64,000 bases of DNA from assembly GCA_029945445.1 (NCBI GenBank), contig JAQSCO010000060.1:1-64000 (forward strand), in the 5' to 3' direction. The notes beneath the pieces were generated by a model. The model did not search any database. It was not told the DNA's origin and saw only the letters and a list, made by a program, of their open reading frames with translations. A program made the position numbers and the translations under genes. Shown here piece after piece: positions 28,401 through 37,700 of this stretch. Origin of the DNA: Lacunisphaera sp. Its GTDB lineage: Bacteria; Verrucomicrobiota; Verrucomicrobiia; Opitutales; Opitutaceae. How positions within the stretch are numbered: position 1 is the stretch's first letter; the number at the start of each line of letters is the position of its first letter.

Positions 28401-28787
28401 TTTATAATCCTAAAGACTATTTTGACTAATTCTGATGGCATTGCCCCGGACTATGTCCTGTTGATGTCAGTGTTCGCCATGCCCCTAATGGTGATAGTGC
28501 CGATCGGAATATTTGTTGGTGTTGCCGCAGAGTTGTTGAAATGGGCAAAAAGCAACGCTTCGCTGCCAAGACGGACCAAAATCTGCCTTTACCTTGCCGC
28601 GCCGCTTCTGGGCGCGCAGATGGTCGCCGGTGAATGGCACGTTCTGGCCGCCAGTCACCTGATCAGCCGGCCGTGGGCCATTTCGATACTTTGGCTAAAC
28701 GTGTTGCTCGCTTGGTTGCTCGTGTGGGGATTTACCGCACCGGCAAACTCACAGACCTCTCCAAGTCATCACGATTCCCGGATGTAA
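25418..28787 (+). pseudogene. Membrane Ser/Thr protein kinase gene with an apparent frameshift
   Basis: The first frame (25418 to a stop at 26035) encodes an N-terminal helical region and the small kinase lobe: GEGGCGIVY loop, VALKVIK lysine, FEAERQAL glutamate. It then reads out of phase after RLELFL. The second frame, open to 28787, carries the rest: QHAHQKGIIHRDLKPSN, VIDFGIAKA, GTPAYMSPEQ, a transmembrane helix (AAVIVSLAAGIIIATTAYL), a long helical TPR-like sensor region, and several C-terminal transmembrane helices. Removing one C in the CC at 25982-25983 restores the family sequence LQVCQAVQHAHQ. The intact protein would have about 1120 residues. The lesion could be a true mutation, recoding, or a sequencing error. 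An intact kinase would pair with the sigma factor upstream. Confidence 0.8.
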
Positions 28788-29051
28788 GAATCCCCCTCTT
28801 GGCCTGCGTCTATCACACCCCATCGCTCGCAGATGGGGTGGACGGGGGCCGATCGTGACTGAAGAAAGCATTGGGCGTGTCGGGAAAGGGCTTGGCCATT
28901 AGACGTAAGATGGCCTTACGAGGGCGCAACGCGATTTCACCAATCGGAAAATCGCGACCAAGGGCTGCGGGCCGGTTCAACAATGATCTCGGCCGGCCAT
29001 GATAAGCCAGGCCGATTAAGCCAACCTTCACTTCACGAAGCCTTAACTTAG
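28788..29051. other. Gap after the kinase gene
   Basis: No convincing gene is present. A hairpin with CGCGATTT (28930-28937) and AAATCGCG (28948-28955) around a 10-base loop is the only clear structure. The first 30 bases are the flank duplicated at 24440-24469. Confidence 0.4.
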
Positions 29052-29077
29052 AGGAACTGACCTACTTCAGTGTGCGC
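29052..29077 (+). repeat. Left 26-bp inverted repeat around the DUF4143 ATPase gene
   Basis: The stretch begins AGGAACTGACCTACTT and ends GTGTGCGC. Its reverse complement occurs at 30392-30417 with two mismatches. The pair encloses one gene (29179-30330), as in a small transposable unit. No target-site duplication is evident by eye. Confidence 0.75.
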
Positions 29078-29178
29078 CAAGGGCCGGCCTGCCCCGTTCC
29101 AGGGCAGAAGAACTCTGCTGCGCCGGGAAGAGAAACATATTGCATAACGGCAACGAAGTCGCCATATTGCGTCCCAGA

Positions 29179-30330
29179 ATGGCATTCATTCCGCGAATCT
29201 TCATCCCTGGAAAAGACCACTTCTTCCTGCTCGGACCACGCGGAACAGGCAAGACCTTGTGGACCAAGCATCAGTATCCCAACGCCCTGCGCATCGACCT
29301 GCTCGACCCGGAAAACCTCCGCTCGTTTGCGGCCAAACCCGAGCGGCTGATCGAGGTTATCGAGGCCAATCCCAAGCGCGAGCAGGTGATCATCGACGAG
29401 ATCCAGAAGCTTCCTGCGCTGCTGGAGGTCGTTCAACTACTCATCGAGCGCAAGACGGGCCAGCAATTCGTCCTCACCGGTTCCAGCGCACGCAAGCTGC
29501 GCCGCCAAGGGGTGAATCTCCTGGGCGGTCGCGCGGTCCAGAAAACCCTTCACCCCTACCTCGCCGCCGAACTTGGCAGCCGGTTCTCCCTCTCCAAGGC
29601 CCTCCGGCAGGGCATGCTGCCTCTCGTTTGGGCCGCCGACGATCCCGGGGCCACGTTGAAAGCCTACAGCGGACTCTATCTCCGCGAGGAAGTGCAGATG
29701 GAAGGTCTCGTGCGAAACGTGGGTTCTTTCGCTCGCTTCATCGAGGCGATCAGCTTCTCCCACGCTTCGGTGCTGAACCTCAGCAATGTGGCCCGGGACT
29801 GCCAAGTGAAGCGCAAGACCGTGGAAGGCTATTTAGAAATCCTCGAAGACCTGCTGCTGGGCTTCCGTCTCGCGGTGTTCAGCAAGCGCGCCAAGCGCGA
29901 ACTCGCCACCCATCCGAAGTTCTATTTCTTCGACGCCGGGGTATTCCGGGCCAACCGGCCGGCCGGCCCCTTGGACGCCCCTTCCGAACTCGACGGACTC
30001 GCCTTCGAGGGACTGGTGGCGCAGCACTTGCGCGCCTGGTGCGACTATTCCGCCGGCGGCAATCAACTTCACTATTGGCAGACCCGTTCGCAGGTGGAGG
30101 TCGACTTCGTGGTCTATGGCGAGTCGGGCCTCCACGCCATTGAGGTGAAGAACACCAGCCACGTCAGGGCGGAGGACCTGCGGGGCCTCAAAAGCTTCGC
30201 GGAGGACTATCCTCAGAGCCGCCTCTCCTTCGTTTACCGAGGCAAGGAGCGCCTGAAAAAAGACGGCGTCCTCTGCGTCCCGGGCGACGAGTTTCTCGCC
30301 AATTTGGCACCCGGCAAATTCCCGGACTGA
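29179..30330 (+). CDS. AAA ATPase with DUF4143-type C-terminal domain
   Basis: About 383 residues. The N-terminal AAA-like domain has Walker A GPRGTGKT (about residues 19-26), a Walker B-type IIDEIQKLP (about 79-87) and the arginine-rich LTGSSARKLRR. A winged-helix segment (NLSNVARDCQVKRKTVEGYLEIL) follows. The C-terminal DUF4143 part ends with a PD-(D/E)XK-like core: HYWQTRSQVEVDFVVYGESGLHAIEVKN, with Glu, Asp and EVK in place. The family is widespread and poorly understood; roles in defence or DNA handling have been suggested. ATG 29179 (MAFIPR) fits the family. The gene is bounded by 26-bp inverted repeats about 100 bp and 60 bp away, suggesting it moves as a unit. Confidence 0.85.
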   Translation: MAFIPRIFIPGKDHFFLLGPRGTGKTLWTKHQYPNALRIDLLDPENLRSFAAKPERLIEVIEANPKREQVIIDEIQKLPALLEVVQLLIERKTGQQFVLTGSSARKLRRQGVNLLGGRAVQKTLHPYLAAELGSRFSLSKALRQGMLPLVWAADDPGATLKAYSGLYLREEVQMEGLVRNVGSFARFIEAISFSHASVLNLSNVARDCQVKRKTVEGYLEILEDLLLGFRLAVFSKRAKRELATHPKFYFFDAGVFRANRPAGPLDAPSELDGLAFEGLVAQHLRAWCDYSAGGNQLHYWQTRSQVEVDFVVYGESGLHAIEVKNTSHVRAEDLRGLKSFAEDYPQSRLSFVYRGKERLKKDGVLCVPGDEFLANLAPGKFPD

Positions 30331-30391
30331 GACACACCACCTTCCGGCGCCGCAAGTTTAGGCGACTCGACCGAGGAGAAATTGGCCACCC

Positions 30392-30417
30392 GCGCACACC
30401 AAAGTAGGTCAGTTCCT
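30392..30417 (-). repeat. Right 26-bp inverted repeat around the DUF4143 ATPase gene
   Basis: Starts GCGCACACC and ends GGTCAGTTCCT on the plus strand, pairing with 29052-29077 at 24 of 26 positions. It lies 61 bases after the stop codon of the ATPase gene. Confidence 0.75.
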
Positions 30418-30451
30418 TCTGGAGCTGCTGTGCCGCGCGCTGTTGGCGCCC

Positions 30452-30503
30452 AACGCGGGAATCATATCGCGGGTTCGAATTCCCTCTCTCGGCGCCGGTC
30501 ACC
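30452..30503 (+). other. tRNA-like remnant (possible attachment scar)
   Basis: The segment contains GGGTTCGAATTCCCTCTCT followed by CGGCGCC, resembling the T-arm and acceptor 3' side of a tRNA-Ser, and begins with GGCGCC, which could pair with the acceptor end. At about 52 bases it is too short to be a tRNA, and no anticodon arm can be drawn. It could be a decayed tRNA 3' end left by integration, or chance. The rest of 30331-30655 has no gene. Confidence 0.25.
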
Positions 30504-30584
30504 TCGGCCAGCAATTTGGCGCGTTCGCCCCCGGAAGCCGACCGCGGTGAGCCGATTGAGGCCGCATGCGACATACTCCGGAGA

Positions 30585-30602
30585 ACGGAGCCTTCGCTCC
30601 GT
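30585..30602. terminator. Hairpin after the Asp-box protein gene
   Basis: ACGGAG, CCTTCG, CTCCGT forms a 6-bp stem located 54 bases beyond the stop codon of the minus-strand propeller gene. A UUCG-type loop is typically stable, but no T-run follows on the minus strand. Confidence 0.3.
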
Positions 30603-30655
30603 AGGCGGCGAGGGCGGGGCGGCGGATTTGCGCCGGACTCCGCCGGCTGGTCGGA

Positions 30656-33600
30656 TCAGTCGAGGTCGGCTTCCTGCGCCTCATCCGGGCCGTCGGGTGG
30701 ACGTTCCGGTTTGAGGCCGGCCAGGCCGGCCGCCGTCAGTTGCGCGTTCAAGGCCGGGACTTCCGCCGCGAGGAGCTTCTCCCACGCCTCGGTCAATTCC
30801 TGCAACTCATGCGCCAGGGCCTCCGCATCGGTAATCTGCCCGGCCGTTGGGGCGGCGTCCGAATAGTCGAACCGGCCGTAAAGCTCCAGCGCCTCATTGT
30901 TGATACCGGTTAGATTGAACTCCGCGCCCGCTGGCGCGGCCAGTTGCGCCTGAACTTTCTTTTGGAAGGCGCTGAGGCGGTCGGCGAGGAGACCGTGGGC
31001 CCGGGCGAACCGCTCGCCGGCCTGCTCCAGCAGCGAGCGCGCCTGGCGCAGGAGCCGCGTGCTCCGGTCCACGATTCCCGCCACCTGCTGTTGCAGTTGG
31101 AAATTGCGCGCGAGGTCCGCCGCACTGAGCCGCAGCCGTGGATCCGCGGTCACCAGGAGCGGCGCGGTGCTGGTGTGTCCCGCCACCGTCAAGCGCACCT
31201 GATAGGCGCCCGGCAAGGCGCGGGGGCCGGCGGGCAGCCGCGGGGTGCGGTTGGGCACGGCGGCGATGGGATAATGGTGGCGCAGGGATTCCGGCGCCGT
31301 GTAGTGCAGGTCCCAGACCCAGCGATGCAACCCCGCCGCCGTCGCCAGCGCCGGGGGCCGCTGCACCCAATAGGACGGGATGGTGAGCTTGGCCAGACTG
31401 GCGGCGGTGATCTCGGGCGCGTCGGCGTCGGAGAACCGCCGCACGAGCCGCCCCCCGGCCTCAAAAATTTCCAGCGTGACCGGGCCGACCGCCGGCGCGG
31501 GCAGCAGGTAGTCGATGATGGCTCCGTCGGGGGGATTTTCGCCAACGGGTTCGTCGGGCGGCAGCGGCGTGTCGGTGTTCACCGAATTGCGCACGCGCAC
31601 GGCCGGCGCCGGCTGGAACAAGGTGACCGTCGCGGGGGTCGCGCCGGCGTCAATCTGCCGGAGGGGCGTGATGTCGTCCAAAATCCAGAACGACCGGCCG
31701 TGGGTGGCCACGATGAGATCGGCGTCGTGGAGGCACAGGTCGCGCATCGAGGTGTGGGGCAGATTGAGCTGCAGCGACCGCCAGTGATCGCCGTCGTCGA
31801 GGGAGAACCACACGGCCTTTTCGCTGCCGGCGAAGAGCAGGCCCGGCCGCACCGGGTCGGCGCGCACGGTGTTGACGGGCGCATCGGCGGGCAGCCCGCC
31901 GGTGATCAGCTGCCAGGTCCGGCCCGCATCGTGCGTGCGGTAGATATACGGGGTCAGGTCATCGACCCGGAAACGGCTGACGGCCACATAGGCGTTCTGC
32001 CGATCAAAACGGGAGGCGTCGATCTGCGTGACCTTGCTCCACGCGGTCACGCCGGGCGGGGTCACGTCCAGCCACTTCGTCCCGCCGTCGGTGGTCAGCC
32101 ACACCAGGCCGTCATCGGTGCCCGCCCAGATCACGGCCTGGTCGAGCGGCGAGGGGGCCAGGGCATAGATGACTCCACGTTCCTTGTCCGCCTCCGCCGC
32201 CTCCTTGGCCGGCAGGGCGCCGACGCTGGGCGGGATGCCGGCGTGCGGCCGCGACAGATCGGGACTGAGGGTCCGCCAGGTCTGGCCCCCGTCGTTCGTC
32301 GCGAAGAGTCGGTTGGCGGCATAATACAGGACGTGCGGATCAACCGGGGAAAACATGATCGGCTGCGTCCGCACGGCGCGGAGTTCGCCGGCCGCCAGCG
32401 GGACCGGCGTGACCGCCTCGACCTGCCCGGTGTCCCAGTGAAAGCGCGACACTTCCAGGCGGCCCGCGCCGTAGACCAGGTTGGGATCGAGCGGATCGGG
32501 GGTGACGTAGCCGTATTCGCTGGCCCCGACCGGGTGCCAGTCCCGGAAGGAAATGTAGCCGTCGTTGCCGCGGCTCGCGATGCCCACCGAGCCGCTTTCC
32601 TGCTGGCCGCTGTAGACGCGGTAAGGAAACGCATGATCGGCCGACACATGATAGAGCTGCGCCGTCGGCTGGTTATACCATGAGCTCCAGGTGCGGCCGC
32701 GGTTCAGCGTGACGACCGCGCCCTGGTCGCTGACGAAGAGCATGATTTCCGGGTGCAGCGGATTGATCCAGAGGTTCTGGTAGTCATCGCCGCCGGGCGC
32801 GCCCTTGAGCGCGCTCCAGGTCTTCGCGCCGTCACTCGAGCGCCACGCCACGACGGTGGTGCTGTAGACGAGGTCGGGATTCTGCGGGTCGACCCGCAGC
32901 ACCGGCAAATCGCCGCCGCCGATGGCGAGGGCGGGCCGCGGGTCGGGCGTGGCCGCGGTCCAGGTTTCACCCGCATCGTCCGAACGATAGATGCCGCCGC
33001 CGGCGGGCACTCCGACAACGGCATAAAGCCGGCGCGGATCGCTCGGGGCCACGGTGGGAAAGATCTGCTGCAGGTCCGCCGGCAGTCCCTGCGTTAGTTT
33101 CCGCCAGGTCAGGCCACCGTCCGTGGACTTGAACAGGCCGCCGTGCGGCCCGCGGTAATGATTGCGGCTGTCCCAGGGCCCGAGGCGTGATTCCCAGAGT
33201 GCGGCATAGACCACATTCGGGTTCGCCGGGTCGAGGCAGACCTCCGAGCCGCCGGTGTTCTCATCGACAAAAAGCACCTTGGTCCAGGTCACGCCACCGT
33301 CGAGCGAGCGAAAGATGCCCCGTTCGGCGTTGGGCCCATAGGGATGGCCCAGCACCGCGGCAAACACCCGGTCCGGGTTGCGGGGATCCACGACCAGGGC
33401 GGGAATCTGCTGGCCGTCCCGCAGGCCGAGGTGGACCCAGGTCGCACCGGCGTCGGTCGACTTGTAGATGCCATCTCCGACCGACAGATCGGGCCGGCGC
33501 AGGCCTTCGCCGCTGCCCACATAAACAATGTCCGGGTTGGAGGGGGCCACGGCAATCGCGCCCACCGACTGAGTGGGCTGCGCATCGAACAGCGGCCGCC

Positions 33601-33838
33601 ACGTCCGGCCGGCATCATCGGTCTTCCACACCCCGCCGTTCACCTGGGCCATGTAGAACACATGGGGTTGGCCGGCCACGCCCGCCGCGGCCCGGGTGCG
33701 CCCGCCGCGAAATGGGCCGATGTTGCGCCAGTGCAATTCGTGGAGCAGATCCGCGGGGACTGGGGCGGGGGGCGCCGCCAGCACGCGGCCAAGGATAAGC
33801 AGGGTGAACAGGCCGACGCGCGCCGCGGAATTCATCAT
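30656..33838 (-). CDS. Asp-box/VPS10-like beta-propeller exported protein
   Basis: This 1060-residue protein has a signal peptide (GLFTLLILGRVLA). From about residue 35 to 750 it carries ten or more BNR/Asp-box repeats, seen as KTDDAGRTW, KSTDAGATW, RSLDGGVTW, KSTDGGLTW, RSDDAGETW, TNDGGQTW, TTDGGTKW and THDAGRTW. This is the fold of VPS10/sortilin, sialidases and xyloglucanases (GH74). Sequences opening with ELHWRNIGPFRGGRTRAAAG are common in Bacteroidota and Verrucomicrobiota and are annotated only as glycosyl hydrolase or sortilin-like. The last 300 residues are a beta-sandwich then a helical tail. No catalytic acid is confidently identified. It is a single gene facing the DUF4143 ATPase. 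Confidence 0.75.
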   Translation of the reverse strand: MMNSAARVGLFTLLILGRVLAAPPAPVPADLLHELHWRNIGPFRGGRTRAAAGVAGQPHVFYMAQVNGGVWKTDDAGRTWRPLFDAQPTQSVGAIAVAPSNPDIVYVGSGEGLRRPDLSVGDGIYKSTDAGATWVHLGLRDGQQIPALVVDPRNPDRVFAAVLGHPYGPNAERGIFRSLDGGVTWTKVLFVDENTGGSEVCLDPANPNVVYAALWESRLGPWDSRNHYRGPHGGLFKSTDGGLTWRKLTQGLPADLQQIFPTVAPSDPRRLYAVVGVPAGGGIYRSDDAGETWTAATPDPRPALAIGGGDLPVLRVDPQNPDLVYSTTVVAWRSSDGAKTWSALKGAPGGDDYQNLWINPLHPEIMLFVSDQGAVVTLNRGRTWSSWYNQPTAQLYHVSADHAFPYRVYSGQQESGSVGIASRGNDGYISFRDWHPVGASEYGYVTPDPLDPNLVYGAGRLEVSRFHWDTGQVEAVTPVPLAAGELRAVRTQPIMFSPVDPHVLYYAANRLFATNDGGQTWRTLSPDLSRPHAGIPPSVGALPAKEAAEADKERGVIYALAPSPLDQAVIWAGTDDGLVWLTTDGGTKWLDVTPPGVTAWSKVTQIDASRFDRQNAYVAVSRFRVDDLTPYIYRTHDAGRTWQLITGGLPADAPVNTVRADPVRPGLLFAGSEKAVWFSLDDGDHWRSLQLNLPHTSMRDLCLHDADLIVATHGRSFWILDDITPLRQIDAGATPATVTLFQPAPAVRVRNSVNTDTPLPPDEPVGENPPDGAIIDYLLPAPAVGPVTLEIFEAGGRLVRRFSDADAPEITAASLAKLTIPSYWVQRPPALATAAGLHRWVWDLHYTAPESLRHHYPIAAVPNRTPRLPAGPRALPGAYQVRLTVAGHTSTAPLLVTADPRLRLSAADLARNFQLQQQVAGIVDRSTRLLRQARSLLEQAGERFARAHGLLADRLSAFQKKVQAQLAAPAGAEFNLTGINNEALELYGRFDYSDAAPTAGQITDAEALAHELQELTEAWEKLLAAEVPALNAQLTAAGLAGLKPERPPDGPDEAQEADLD

Positions 33839-34043
33839 CCCGCGGTTATGGCAGGGCGGCGGGGGGCCGCAAGCTTCGCGGACTCCTCGCCCGGTGGCCC
33901 GGCCCGCGCTTAACTTTGGCGCCGATCACCGGCACCAAAGTGCGGCGTCTGGCCGTCGCAACTCGGCCGGAGCCAGCCCGACCTCAACTGCGCCCCGAGA
34001 CCTCCTGCTGGTCGGAACCTGCACCTGGCCGCCAATTTCCCGT

Positions 34044-34144
34044 AGATAGAACCCTAGTGATTTTATATAAGCGGTTTCATTAGCCTGCAGTAACAGACAC
34101 CTTGTGTAGGCGGAAAAACGCCGAATTAAATCAGGGTTCTATCT
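34044..34144. repeat. AT-rich 101-bp element with 12-bp terminal inverted repeats
   Basis: AGATAGAACCCT (34044-34055) and AGGGTTCTATCT (34133-34144) are perfect inverted repeats, each followed inward by a GATTT-like stretch. Inside is a second hairpin, GGCG AAAAA-type loop CGCC, near 34109-34122. The composition is far more AT-rich than its surroundings. No ORF is present. It could be a MITE-like element or a structured RNA. The region 34145-34255 is also AT-rich and holds nothing recognised. Confidence 0.6.
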
Positions 34145-34255
34145 CAACCAGGTTGGTTGCCGTCCATATCGGGCCTCTGAGATTGAGAGATTTAAGCGGT
34201 GTGAATTATCTGACTTGCCCTGAGAGTAGGTGACCAAGGACCAAGGATCACTTAT

Positions 34256-34611
34256 TTAAGGCAAAGGGCCTGCTAGGGGTAGGTATTGGGGCTCGGCACT
34301 GTTGTGTCCTTGGTGTCGCCGCATTTTGCCGTCGGAGGCAAGACGACCGATGTGGCCTCTAGCTCGATGGATGCTGGCCCCCGGCTCTTTCTGCACGATT
34401 GAGAGGGCGGCGGAGGATTGGTCGTCGGTGATGTTGAGGAGAATATTGGGCTGGGGGCTGCCACCTTCGACGCATCGGCGGAATGCACGGGGCAGGAGAA
34501 CCCCGCGAGGATCGCGGCGAAGACGGTGCGGGCCACCGGACACATGGGTGCGGCGCACGGAGCCATCCGCTGGAATCGGCGTGGAAACGCCGGCCGGGAC
34601 CGGGCAAGCAA
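34256..34611 (-). pseudogene. Decayed sulfatase gene (5' part)
   Basis: On the minus strand one frame encodes a signal-peptide-like start (MCPVARTVFAAILAGFSCPVHSADASKV). Another frame then continues with QPNILLNITDDQSS and later GHIGRLASDGK, matching the sulfatase N-terminal pattern PNI..I.TDDQ and N.DRLA..G. The shift occurs near 34460. The formylglycine motif CxPxR and all later domains are missing, so the gene cannot be functional. It is the first recognisable sulfatase trace downstream of the TonB-dependent receptor. Confidence 0.55.
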
Positions 34612-34613
34612 AA

Positions 34614-34651
34614 ATCCAGCTGGATCGCTTCGGGGAAGAATCCAGCTGGAT
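34614..34651. promoter_or_regulatory. Two 12-bp palindromes upstream of the sulfatase remnant
   Basis: ATCCAGCTGGAT occurs twice, at 34614-34625 and 34640-34651, 26 bp apart centre to centre. They lie upstream of the decayed sulfatase gene and downstream of the receptor gene. Twin perfect palindromes look like operator sites, and a hairpin role is also possible. Confidence 0.5.
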
Positions 34652-34713
34652 TGTTTTGGTTGCTCCGCGTCACGCCCAGCCAGGCGACCGGGGGCGACGG
34701 AGCTTGGACTGGT

Positions 34714-37700
34714 TCAGAACTTCATGCTGGCGGTGAGTTCATACGTGCGCGGCTGCACATACATCTTCTGCAAAATGTGCGGAATGCCGTTGCCGTAGTC
34801 GACGGCGTTGTTGGGATAGTATTCGGCCTGATTCAGGAGGTTTCGCACCCGGAGCGAAACCAACCAATTCGTCGTTTTGTCCAGCAGCTTGGTTTTCCAG
34901 GAATAACTGACGAAGGCATCCGTGGTCAGAGATTCGGCGCCCGTGAACGGGTTCTTCGTGTCAAAGTTGCCGGCCACTTCCGGAAAGCCGATGGTGGGGG
35001 CATCACGCCAACGCGCACTGGCGCCCACGCGCGTGCCTTTCAACGGGCCTTGGTCCCAGGCGTAGCTTCCGACCACATTCACCAGCCAATTGTTACCGCG
35101 AATCCGGGAGCCCCCGACCTGGGCTTCATGGTAATTCAAGCGACGTTCCATGCCGGCCATATATTCGCCGATGGTCCGGGTGGCATTGAACACGGGGTTG
35201 GCGATGAGCGACGTGATGGCCGTATCATTACGATACGGCAGGACGTATTTATCATACCACGGCCGGGTGTATTTGTAGGTGCTGCCCAACGTCGCATCAT
35301 TGTATGAGACGTTGCACATCAGGCGCAGCTGTTTCGTGGGATTAAGCGTGACCTCCAGCTCATAGCCTTCCGACGCATCCGACTCCAAGTCCGTCCAAAG
35401 GCCATTGCTCGTCTGGTATTCGGTGAAGCGTTTGGCCCCGGTGACCTTGGTGCCAAATCCGTTGAGGACCATGCCCTCGAGGTATCGCTCGACATAGCCG
35501 TTCACGCGGGCCATTTCGATGCCGATCGCTCCATCCCGGAGCGGGTTGGAGATCCGGTTCTCGGCTGCGTTGTGGTAATAATTGAGCTTCAAGATCACCC
35601 GATCGTCGAAGAAGAAGCCGCGCAACCCTAAATCGTAACCGTTGCCTTCTTGATTGGGTAACGATTCGTTGTTGATGTTATAGGCGCTGCCGGCGGCGCC
35701 CACGGTGTTCGTGGACTTGTTGGCGAAGGCATCCAGCCACTTCGTGACCTTGACCACGACACCGACGTTTGTGTTGGTGACCTCCGTGGTTTTCGCCGGG
35801 GCGAACGTTCCCTGTCCCTTCCCGCCGTTCAACAGGGTGACCGGAATCACGTCAAAGAGGAAATTATGGGATGAGATGGTATCCTGGCGGATACCCCCCG
35901 TGAGGATCAACCGCCGGGAGAACAGCTCCCACTGGCCAATGGCGGCCTTGGATTCGGTGGTTTCGGGCGCATAGCTGTTGTTCAGGCGCGCCACCATCGC
36001 CGCCGTGATGGCGGGGACGACACCACCCGCAACCGCGGGGTTCGCCGCCTGGTTGATCTTGCTGAGCTCATTGATGTTCAAGGAGGGGAAGTTGACCGGC
36101 TGCCCCGGCAACAGATAGTAGCGCCGTCTTATCAGGTTTTCCGTGCCGGCCGCGCTCCCGGCGATGGTGCCGTCCGCCCGCACCGACGTCGTGGTCGCTT
36201 CCTCGTTCTGCGTGTTGAAAGTGTCATCAGTGCGATAGTAATAGAAAGCAACGGCGGTGAACTTGCCGAGATCGAAGCCCTTGACGGGCTCAATGCGACT
36301 CAGGTCGACTTGATGGGTCAGGGTTGCGCGCCACTGTTTCGTGATTGAGTCGCGGGTTTGCAGCAAGGCACCTGACTCGAGATAGGGCACACCGAAATAG
36401 GGATTGAGCGGTTTGGTGGGATCCGGGTTGTTCGACGCCAGCTGGGTCGGGAGATAGTAATTGGGGTCGATGAAGACCTCGTAGTCGCCCCGTTGCATCG
36501 GCTGCCAGTCCTCGGTATTCGATTTCTCGTAGACGCCAGCCAGTTCCAGGTAGGTTTTTTCCAGCACCTGCTGCTGCCACGAGGCCGAGTATTTATCGAA
36601 GGTGATGTCATTATGCTCTGCCGGTCCAGTGACCATGGTGTCCAACGGGAAGTTCACCCCCGGCACGACGGAAATTTTCGAGAGGCTGGTCTGATTTTGG
36701 GCCACGCCGTTGACGACGATCTCCGAACCCCGGGATTTGTTTTTCCAGTTCTGCACGCCCAGCTGCGGGTCATTCATGATATACACGAGATAGTTGGCAG
36801 TCGAAAATCCCTGGGTAACCCCGGTGATGATATTGCGGGCGGCATTGCGCACCGTCGCGGACGTGGAAGTGTTCAGGAGGTTGTCGATCGTATTCGCTTT
36901 TTGTAACGGGGTCAGCGGAGAGTTTAGCCAAGCGGAAACGCTGTCATAGGCGATGTAGGGCCGGGGCAGGGATTCGTCGATTCTGCCGGTTTCCGCATTG
37001 ACGTTGATGGTCGCGCCTTTGAAAGGCTGAATCGTCAGATTCAGATAGGCCGAGTTGCGCCGGCTATACTGCAAATCGCGCGGGGTGCGTTGATCGGTGG
37101 ACAGGCCGGCGAAGCGCACCGCCAGTTTCTTGGGGATGAGAACCTGATTGATATCCACACTGGCGCGTCTCGTGCCTTCCGAATCGAAGCGCACTTCCAG
37201 CCCATAGCTGTTGGCATTGAATCTTCCCACCTTGTTGGTCGCATCAAGACCTCCACCCACGGAACCCAAACCAAAGAGCAGGGAATTGGGTCCCCGGGAC
37301 TGGGTCACCGTCTCGGTGTTGTAGCTGTCCACCTTGATGCGGCTGGTGAAAAAATTGTTGGTCAGTGTATTGGAGCGGAACCCACGCACCATGTAGGCGG
37401 TGCTGTTGCGCGACCCGTTACCTTCCTGATCCGAGGAGTCCGTCTTGAATCCCTGGGTGCTGGGCAGAAACTCCAGGGCTTCCTCGTAGTTCACCGCGCC
37501 GATGTCCTTCATGAATTCCTCGGTGAGAATCGTGATCGGGTTCGCCAGATCGCGGACCTGGGAGCGTAATTGCGTCCCCGACAAAGTCTCCGACGCGTAA
37601 TACCCGCTGGTGGACTCAGGGGTTACGACGAAGGGATTTAATACGATCGTTTCCGGCGCCGTTTGGGCGGGGGTCGTTTGGGCGAGTGCAGGCAGCGACA

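Noticed and set aside
28813..29031. 72-codon minus-strand frame after the kinase gene
   Set aside because: No domain recognised, and it covers a hairpin and the duplicated flank. Not supported as a gene.
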